Source: Moraxellaceae bacterium
GTDB lineage: Bacteria; Pseudomonadota; Gammaproteobacteria; Pseudomonadales; Moraxellaceae
Reading direction: 5' to 3'
DNA: 64,000 bases
NCBI GenBank assembly: GCA_029267635.1
Contig: JAJUIK010000013.1
Location: forward strand, 1-64,000
In this document: piece by piece, positions 57,904 to 64,000 of the stretch
Numbering within the stretch: position 1 is the first letter of the stretch
How the letters are laid out: each line of letters begins with the position of its first letter
Position numbers and translations under genes: made by a program
Notes under the pieces: model-generated
Told to the model about the DNA's origin: nothing
Seen by the model: only the letters and a program-made list of their open reading frames with translations
Database searches by the model: none

Positions 57904-59142
57904 TTATCGCTCTTGTAGCGCTTGCTTCATCCGGGTAATTGGTTTGATCAAATATTGGAAAATGGTTTTTTCCCCGGTTTTCACATCTACACTGGCAATC
58001 ATCCCGGGAATAATCGGCATCACCTTGCCATTTTTATCAGTCAGCGAGTTCTTGCTGGTTTCGACTAGAATACGGTAATACGCTTCATCCGGATTGAGAT
58101 TTAATTCACTTGGTCGTGCTTTATCACGCAAGGTATCTGGACTGATTAAGGTGACTTTGCCATCCAGACCGCCATACAACGCATAATCATACGCGGTAAT
58201 TTTAACAATCGCCGGCAAACCTGGACGTACAAAGGCCACATCTTGCGGGCGAATATAGGCTTCAACCAACAGTTTGTCATCCAGCGGGACGATTTCCATA
58301 ATGTCCTGACCAGCCTGGACCACACCACCCATGGTATTGATCTTGATATTTTTCACAATACCCCGTAGTGGCGCACGCAGCAGAGAACGATCGACCGGAT
58401 CGGCACGCATGGCCATATTTTCCTTGGCTTGTGCCAATTCTGACTCGATTCGTACCAACTCATTATTGGCATCCGCCGCATACTGGTTGCGTTTTTCATT
58501 GATCTGTAAAGCTAAATCGGAAGATTGGCGACGCATACGCAGCAGTTCAACTTCGGACATCACGCCTTCTGCGACCATCGGTGCGGTAATGCCAATTTCC
58601 CGGTCCAGCATGGCCTTGCTTTGACGCAAGCCGGAAACTGCATCCTCTACTGCACGACGACGCGCTTCATAAGCAGCACGTTCACGACGCTGTAAGTCAG
58701 CACCAATTCCGGCCGGAAATTGGATGGAAGTTCCATAAGATTCCGCGCGCAGACGGGCTGCCATGGCTTCAAGGTTCGCCACTTTGGCTTCACTTTCACG
58801 TAACACTGCCGAGCTACGGGTATCATCCAGACGCAATAAAATCTGCCCTTTCTCGACAATATCCCCTTCTTTCACCAGCATTTCCTTGATGGTTCCAGGA
58901 TCCAGACTTTGTAAAATCTGCTCTCGACTGGTGGGAATGACACTGCCCTGTCCACGAGTGACTTCTTCAACGGTGCTGTTATATGCCCAGATCACGAAGA
59001 CCACTAAAAACACAAACAGCAAACTCACTGTCCAAAACAGCCCCGTGTGTTTCTCTTTTTGCAGCGCTGCATTCAGATCATTGACCAGTTTCAGGTCTTT
59101 GGACTGGATTTGCTCTGCCGGCTTGGCTTGATTGTCCTTCAT
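57904..59142 (-). CDS. Type I secretion membrane fusion protein (HlyD/LapC family)
   Basis: A 412-residue periplasmic adaptor that links the ABC exporter to the TolC-like channel. It has a short cytoplasmic N-terminus, one transmembrane helix (about residues 36-54), a lipoyl half (RGQGSVIPTSREQILQSLDP), a long coiled coil (about 120-260), the second lipoyl half and a beta-barrel (DKLLVEAYIRPQDVAFVRPG) and the conserved ending IPGMIASVDVKTGEKTIF. Last gene of the leftward secretion operon, 54 bases after the ABC gene. Confidence 0.93.
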   Translation of the reverse strand: MKDNQAKPAEQIQSKDLKLVNDLNAALQKEKHTGLFWTVSLLFVFLVVFVIWAYNSTVEEVTRGQGSVIPTSREQILQSLDPGTIKEMLVKEGDIVEKGQILLRLDDTRSSAVLRESEAKVANLEAMAARLRAESYGTSIQFPAGIGADLQRRERAAYEARRRAVEDAVSGLRQSKAMLDREIGITAPMVAEGVMSEVELLRMRRQSSDLALQINEKRNQYAADANNELVRIESELAQAKENMAMRADPVDRSLLRAPLRGIVKNIKINTMGGVVQAGQDIMEIVPLDDKLLVEAYIRPQDVAFVRPGLPAIVKITAYDYALYGGLDGKVTLISPDTLRDKARPSELNLNPDEAYYRILVETSKNSLTDKNGKVMPIIPGMIASVDVKTGEKTIFQYLIKPITRMKQALQER

Positions 59143-59196
59143 AGATCACCACTCAAATTTTATTTGCTTCGCATGACCCGCAGGTCTAGACACTCA

Positions 59197-61467
59197 TCAG
59201 GCTTGTTTCGGCATCGTGGATGCATCTATCGAGATTTCCGGTTCGACTGACACACCTTCAGGTTTAACCACCACGGTACGTCGAGCCGGACTCTGAGCAG
59301 CGTCTGTTCTTGCAGCCTGATGATTCGCTTGTGCAGCCATCTGTTCTTTTTGCTCATTTTGCGCCAGCTGTTTCAGGACTGCATCACGCGGACCATCCAT
59401 CACGATTTTGCCCTGATCAATCACAACAATCCGGTTCACAATACTCAGCACCTGGGTTCGATGCGTCACCACCAGCAAGGTTTTGTCTTTACACCATTGA
59501 TGCAAGGCGCTCAGTGCGCGTTTTTCCGTAATCTGATCCAGTCCAGTGGTCGGTTCATCCAGCAACACCACACGTGGCGAACGCAAGGTCAAACGCGCCA
59601 AGGCAATGATCTGTTTTTGTCCACCCGACAGTCCTAAACCATCTTCACCCAGTGGCATATCCAGCCCACGCGGGTGGTTCTGAATAATACTTTCCAGACC
59701 AAAACGTTTTAACGCCATAAGCAAATCCTGATCTGTCGAGAAACCATCCTGACGTGCCAGATCGAGATTTTCCCGCAGGCTGCCCAAAAACAAACGTGGT
59801 GCCTGACCCAGCATAGCCACCTGATTGCGCAAATAATTCGGATCAAGCTGACGCAAATCCACCCCATCCAGCGTGACATTGCCCTGGCTGGGCTCGAACA
59901 GACCACTGGCCAATTTCAGCGTGGTGGTTTTACCACTGCCAATTTTGCCCAAGATCCCGACTTTTTCGCCCGGCATGATTTGTAGGTTAATCTCTTTCAG
60001 GGCTTCAGGAATATCGGGCTGATATTTAAAACTGACGTTCTGAAATTTTAGCTCACCCGCCACCTGATCCAGACTGATGTATTGACGGTCCGGATGGCGT
60101 TCGATTTTACGGTCAATAATACCTTGCAGACCTTGCAAACCGACTTTGGCTTGTTGGAAACGGATGGCCAGATTGGCTATCTGTGCTAAAGGTGCGAGTG
60201 CTCGTCCAGATAAAATCACCGCAGCAATCAATGCACCCATGGTAATTTTGCTATTGGCATCCGGACTGTGAATCAGATAGGTACCGACAATTACCAGAAT
60301 GACCGTATTCAATTGCTGCACACCCACTGAAAAATTCACCACAAAATTGCTCAGATCACGGGTTTTAATACCAGAGGCTGCACTTTTTGCAGTGTAATAA
60401 TCCCATTTTTCCTGCGCCCAGCTAGTGGCATTGTTGGTTTTTAAGGTTTCAATCCCTTCAATGGCTTCAACCGCCAAACCTTGACGTTGCGAGCCTTCAC
60501 GCATTGATTCACTGATATAACGTGCCAATGGGCCTTGCGCCAGAAAGCCGACAAGCATCACAATCGGAATCAGAATTAGCGGCACCAAAGCCAATTGTCC
60601 GGCAATCAGCCAGATCACGGTAATAAATAACAGCAGGAACGGTAAATCGACCAAGACCAGCAAACTGGCGCTGGTCATAAAATCGCGGACTGATTCAAAT
60701 TCACGCAGGTTATTGGCATAAGAACCGGAAGACGCCGGTTTTTCTGATAGATCCAGACTCATCACCCGTCGGAAAATCGCAGAACTAATAATCAAGTCTG
60801 CCTTTTTACCTGCAAGATCAGTCAAATGACCACGTATCATCTTGGCGAGGAATTCAAATGTAATCGCCAGAATCACCCCGATACTGAGCATCCACAGGGT
60901 TTCATAGGATTTGTTCGGAATCACCCGGTCATACACATTCATCACATACAATGAACTGACCAAGGCCAAAAAGTTGATAATGACAGTCGCCAGAATCACC
61001 TGATAATAATAGGAGCGGAAGCGCCAGATCACCTTCCAGAACCAGGCTTTGGGCAGATGATATTCGGGCAGTTCGGAACGTAAATCACTCGCCAGTTTCG
61101 GTTTGATAAACCAGCAGTAACCTAGATATAGCTCGCTCAATTGCTGATGACTGAGCCGTTGCTTCAACCCATCAGTTTGCTGGATCTCATAGCTGCGTTC
61201 TACCCCCTGACCTTCAATCCGGGTAATCACCGCCGCTTCTTCATTGTGTAATACGATCACCACTGGCATCGCCAGGGACGGGATATCCAGCAAGCTACGT
61301 TTGGCCAGGGTATTGTCAAAACCGTGGGTTTTCAGCACTTCTGCCAGGGAATGATAATTGACATTCAAATTCTGGTCGTGCGTGACCTGGGCCATCAAAG
61401 TGGCAACCGGAATCGGGGTCCCCAACAACTGGGTGACTAAGGCGATGTGTTCAATGATCGATTTCAT
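59197..61467 (-). CDS. Type I secretion ABC transporter (LapB-type)
   Basis: A 756-residue exporter. The N-terminal domain (about 1-130) is a C39-peptidase-like fold without the catalytic cysteine, as in LapB/HlyB-type transporters where it docks the substrate rather than cutting it. A six-helix membrane domain follows (about 155-430). The ATPase has Walker A GKIGSGKTT (near 508), signature LSGGQKQIIALARL, Walker B VVLLDEPTTGLD and H-loop VTHRTQ. The last 75 residues form an unusual glutamine/alanine-rich tail (AQNEQKEQMAAQANHQAART). It probably exports the large adhesin encoded just upstream. Confidence 0.94.
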   Translation of the reverse strand: MKSIIEHIALVTQLLGTPIPVATLMAQVTHDQNLNVNYHSLAEVLKTHGFDNTLAKRSLLDIPSLAMPVVIVLHNEEAAVITRIEGQGVERSYEIQQTDGLKQRLSHQQLSELYLGYCWFIKPKLASDLRSELPEYHLPKAWFWKVIWRFRSYYYQVILATVIINFLALVSSLYVMNVYDRVIPNKSYETLWMLSIGVILAITFEFLAKMIRGHLTDLAGKKADLIISSAIFRRVMSLDLSEKPASSGSYANNLREFESVRDFMTSASLLVLVDLPFLLLFITVIWLIAGQLALVPLILIPIVMLVGFLAQGPLARYISESMREGSQRQGLAVEAIEGIETLKTNNATSWAQEKWDYYTAKSAASGIKTRDLSNFVVNFSVGVQQLNTVILVIVGTYLIHSPDANSKITMGALIAAVILSGRALAPLAQIANLAIRFQQAKVGLQGLQGIIDRKIERHPDRQYISLDQVAGELKFQNVSFKYQPDIPEALKEINLQIMPGEKVGILGKIGSGKTTTLKLASGLFEPSQGNVTLDGVDLRQLDPNYLRNQVAMLGQAPRLFLGSLRENLDLARQDGFSTDQDLLMALKRFGLESIIQNHPRGLDMPLGEDGLGLSGGQKQIIALARLTLRSPRVVLLDEPTTGLDQITEKRALSALHQWCKDKTLLVVTHRTQVLSIVNRIVVIDQGKIVMDGPRDAVLKQLAQNEQKEQMAAQANHQAARTDAAQSPARRTVVVKPEGVSVEPEISIDASTMPKQA

Positions 61468-61526
61468 TTTTATTCAACCTTTAAATTATTGCAGCCTGCA
61501 GATGCACACGTTGAGTCAACAGCTCA

Positions 61527-62822
61527 CTAAGGTTGAAACTGTGCCGTCTCAGTCCCTGCTGAACCTTGCGTCCATTCAAAAATTTTGGCCTGTGAACGTA
61601 AATAGGACAAGGCTGCCATACGGAAATCGTTTTGTGCGGTCACATACGCCATCTCGACAGCGGCCAATTCGTTATACGCATTCAGCACATCCACCAGGGT
61701 CTTGCGTGCAATCTTGAACTGTTTTTCATTGGCAATGACCACATCGCGGGAAGCCTGAATCTGCTCGCGGGTAATCTCCATTTTTTGCTTGCTTTGGAAC
61801 ATATCGATTTCTGCCGTACGGGCACGTTCTTCAATATCCCGCTGAATCTGTCCTAAACGTGCCTGTGCTGCCACAATCGATTGTGAACCCTGCTCCACCG
61901 AATATTTAGTGCCTTGGTTAAATACATCCCATGACATATTCAGATAAATCTGGCTGTCTTCCGTCGTGACTTGTCCCTCAAGATTGATACTTGGATAACG
62001 TTTGGCTTTGCGGTATTTCAGTTCAGAACGGATACTGTCCAATTCCGCCTGTTGCGCCTGATAAGAGGGATGCGTGATCACGTTGTCCTGGGTATACGCA
62101 TCAATCACTTGAGTCGCTGACATCCCCCAAAACGGATCGACCAGCCCAGCTTCATCCATCACTTCCGGTGCATATTTTTTTAAATTACTCAGTGCAAAAC
62201 CCAGCTCACGTTGCAAACTGCTAATACTATGCTCCACCTGCATTTGCCGTGCCCGAGCCTGTGTCAGTTCCGAACGACGACCCTGGTCATATTGCACAAT
62301 AATACCGATATCACGGGTAAACTTGTTATGCCGCTCCAGACTGCGTGCCTGTACTGCTAGAGATTCACGGGCACGTAACGCTTTTAAATATTCTGTGCCA
62401 ATATTAAAGCCAAGCTCTTCCGCAGTTTCATCAATTTTTTGATTGAAATATTCCGATTTCTTTTTATCACGGTCCACTTGTGCACTGATCGCACCAAACG
62501 AATACAGGTTTAAACTTCCACGTAAACCCGGGGTAAAATTTTCACTGCTATAATCAGATCGGTCATCATGCGACTGATTTAGAATCTGGTTACCGGTCAC
62601 TGCGACAGTTGGATAATGTAAAGCACGAGATTCCTTCATTTTACTGATCGCAGCCTGTTCATTGGCTTGCGCTTCTAAAATCAAAGGGTCCTGCTGTAAA
62701 GCAGTTTTTAAAATTGTTTTTAGTTCAACTGCTTGTGCAGATGAAGCAAAACATAAGGCCATTAAAAGCACAATGGTTTGACTTGAACATGCCTTCCTGG
62801 CAAATTTATTACGTTTTTTCAT
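61527..62822 (-). CDS. TolC-family outer-membrane channel of the type I secretion system
   Basis: A 431-residue outer-membrane efflux protein with a signal peptide (MKKRNKFARK, then a hydrophobic core and SSAQA). Two tandem OEP repeats form the coiled-coil barrel (VELKTILKTALQQDPLILEA near the start, EMAYVTAQNDFRMAALSYLR near the end). The sequence resembles LapE/AggA-type channels dedicated to adhesin export. No premature stop. It lies 59 bases upstream of the ABC gene and the three genes form one operon. Confidence 0.92.
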   Translation of the reverse strand: MKKRNKFARKACSSQTIVLLMALCFASSAQAVELKTILKTALQQDPLILEAQANEQAAISKMKESRALHYPTVAVTGNQILNQSHDDRSDYSSENFTPGLRGSLNLYSFGAISAQVDRDKKKSEYFNQKIDETAEELGFNIGTEYLKALRARESLAVQARSLERHNKFTRDIGIIVQYDQGRRSELTQARARQMQVEHSISSLQRELGFALSNLKKYAPEVMDEAGLVDPFWGMSATQVIDAYTQDNVITHPSYQAQQAELDSIRSELKYRKAKRYPSINLEGQVTTEDSQIYLNMSWDVFNQGTKYSVEQGSQSIVAAQARLGQIQRDIEERARTAEIDMFQSKQKMEITREQIQASRDVVIANEKQFKIARKTLVDVLNAYNELAAVEMAYVTAQNDFRMAALSYLRSQAKIFEWTQGSAGTETAQFQP

Positions 62823-63288
62823 AGGCTTAACTTTAACTTATTATGACCTAAACAAAATCAAGACGGTCTTAACCACTTGGCTATTCAAACTCTTACTTTA
62901 TCGCCTCATGTGCCCACGAACTCAGGATTGAGCTCTTGAATTAACGTGAACGATATCAGCCTTTATTAATATATTTTTCTCTATATTAATTCTACATTAT
63001 TCCAATTCCCAATAATTTTTAGCCCTTATTTCTCCAGTTATCTTTGTTTTATGTTTCTTCTATTTTTCTGAATATGACGCAGTATTTTTGCTATTTCAAG
63101 CGTTAATTTATTTTTATCATTGCTATCTTAAATTGAGATCTTTTTACTTTATTTTGAGTTGCTTATAACAGTTCTTATTCATATTTAAAAAACATAAAAA
63201 AACACCCGATACTTTTGTATCGGGTGTCGGGTAAGAACAATCTAGCTCATTAATTTAACAATGGCTCTCCATCATTAAGAAATTCAGC
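62823..63288. other. Region between the adhesin gene and the secretion operon
   Basis: About 465 A+T-rich bases. Contains the terminator of the adhesin gene (63195-63227) and presumably the promoter of the TolC-ABC-HlyD operon in 62,840-63,150, where many T runs prevent a confident choice. No open frame was found. Confidence 0.45.
63195..63227 (-). terminator. Terminator of the adhesin gene
   Basis: ACACCCGATAC pairs with GTATCGGGTGT around four T residues (63202-63227). On the reverse strand the stem is followed by TTTTTTT. It lies about 60 bases after the adhesin stop. Confidence 0.85.
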
Positions 63289-64000
63289 TTAAATGATTCC
63301 TCCTGCTGCATTTGCAATATCATTGTCAACATATACAGTTGCTGTACCCATTTGATATTGGGTATATCCCGGAGTGAGAGTATTTTCAACTTTCACATAA
63401 TCCGTCAGATCAACTTTATCACCTGCATCACCTGTAATATACAAGACATTAGAACCAGTGACTTCCAGCACATCTGCAGCTGTGAGGGTTAAAGTTTGTG
63501 CACCATTTCCTGTCAGATCAATACGTTCGATATTTTGAATATTATTCGCAGTCGTCAGATTCAAACTCGCAGCGGTTGTAGTTAAAGTATCGAATCCAGC
63601 TCCACCATCCACAGCTCCCCCAGAAGAATATTCGATTGACTCATTCGCCCCTGATAAATTAGCAAAACTTACAGTACCAGAGTCGGTATCCCCATCTCGG
63701 TCAACCGCAATAAATTCGAAAGTCGAGATTCCAGAACCACTAGCATCATACAGATATTGACCAGTCTTCATGTTCACTTGCAACTGATCACCATCGGCTG
63801 TATTAATCGTTAAGATATTGCCAGATAAAGTATCATCACCAGTCAATCCATTACCGCTAACATTTCCATTACCGTCATAATTAATGGTTAACCCATCATA
63901 ATTGATCGTCTTGACGTATCCAGGGCCATCTGCACCAAAGTCTACACAGTCACCAAATACCGGATCACCACTCACATAAATCACGCTGCCGACACCATCG
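63289..64000 (-). CDS. C-terminus of a large Bap/RTX-like adhesin exported by type I secretion (partial)
   Basis: The last 237 codons of a gene that enters from the right edge (the first visible start-like codon, at 63984, is internal). The sequence is acidic and rich in G, D, N and T. A possible bacterial Ig/VCBS-like unit (TFEFIAVDRDGDTDSGTVSF) is followed by GGAGFDTLTTTAASLNLTTA, a repeat-like glycine-aspartate region, and a C-terminal block with DKVDLTDY that resembles type I secretion targets of BapA/LapA-type adhesins. The neighbouring TolC, ABC and HlyD genes fit its export. Its start and repeat array are outside the window. Confidence 0.8.
   Translation of the reverse strand, partial: DGVGSVIYVSGDPVFGDCVDFGADGPGYVKTINYDGLTINYDGNGNVSGNGLTGDDTLSGNILTINTADGDQLQVNMKTGQYLYDASGSGISTFEFIAVDRDGDTDSGTVSFANLSGANESIEYSSGGAVDGGAGFDTLTTTAASLNLTTANNIQNIERIDLTGNGAQTLTLTAADVLEVTGSNVLYITGDAGDKVDLTDYVKVENTLTPGYTQYQMGTATVYVDNDIANAAGGII

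Overview
The window looks like chromosomal DNA of an Acinetobacter species (Moraxellaceae, Gammaproteobacteria). This rests on gene content and order, not on a database search: a phaB-phaP-phaC-phaA polyhydroxyalkanoate operon in the order described for Acinetobacter, glnD followed by dapC, a kdsD-kdsC-lptC-lptA-lptB block, an lldP-lldR-lldD-dld lactate operon, and a Bap-type adhesin beside its type I secretion genes. The DNA is A+T-rich in intergenic regions.

Left accessory region (1-7,308). A cut-off IS5-family insertion sequence lies at the left edge. Next comes a decayed prophage: an N-terminally truncated tyrosine integrase, a leftward lysis and tail block (small protein, amidase endolysin with a holin-like N-terminus, holin, leucine-rich-repeat tail protein, chimeric tail protein, tail protein missing its start), then an abrupt switch near 5,150-5,207 to rightward early genes (a broken recombination-type gene, a chain of coupled small genes, a helix-turn-helix protein). 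The element ends against the 3' end of a CAT-anticodon tRNA, best read as tRNA-Ile2, the probable attachment site. The portal, capsid, packaging and replication genes are absent, so the prophage appears defective.

Core region (7,309-31,903). A 37-residue membrane protein, an acyltransferase, yebC, an Lrp/AsnC regulator, a glutathione transferase, ychF, an AEC transporter, a lipoprotein, azlC-azlD (azlC interrupted by an in-frame CTT TGA), purT, glnD, dapC, glutathione peroxidase and msrB, alaA, dnaE, trmJ-cysE, and two successive lipoprotein genes, one with a lipase-type alpha/beta-hydrolase domain.

Storage and envelope region (31,904-50,962). A LysR-family remnant, then the leftward phaBPCA operon with a strong hairpin between phaP and phaC, mutS, a 57-residue acidic protein, fdxA, a DacB/VanY-like M15 peptidase lipoprotein, an O-methyltransferase, a tandem universal stress protein, a hexapeptide acyltransferase with yigZ, the LPS transport and Kdo genes, cysS, and tRNA-Gly(GCC).

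Lactate and secretion region (50,963-64,000). A LysR regulator, the lactate-use operon (permease, FadR-type regulator, L- and D-lactate dehydrogenases) with three TGGT/ACCA sites upstream, and then the membrane-fusion protein, ABC transporter and TolC-like genes of a type I secretion system. The C-terminus of the probable secreted adhesin runs off the right edge. No rRNA, CRISPR array or replication origin was seen. Protein identities are motif-based recognitions that were not checked by search.
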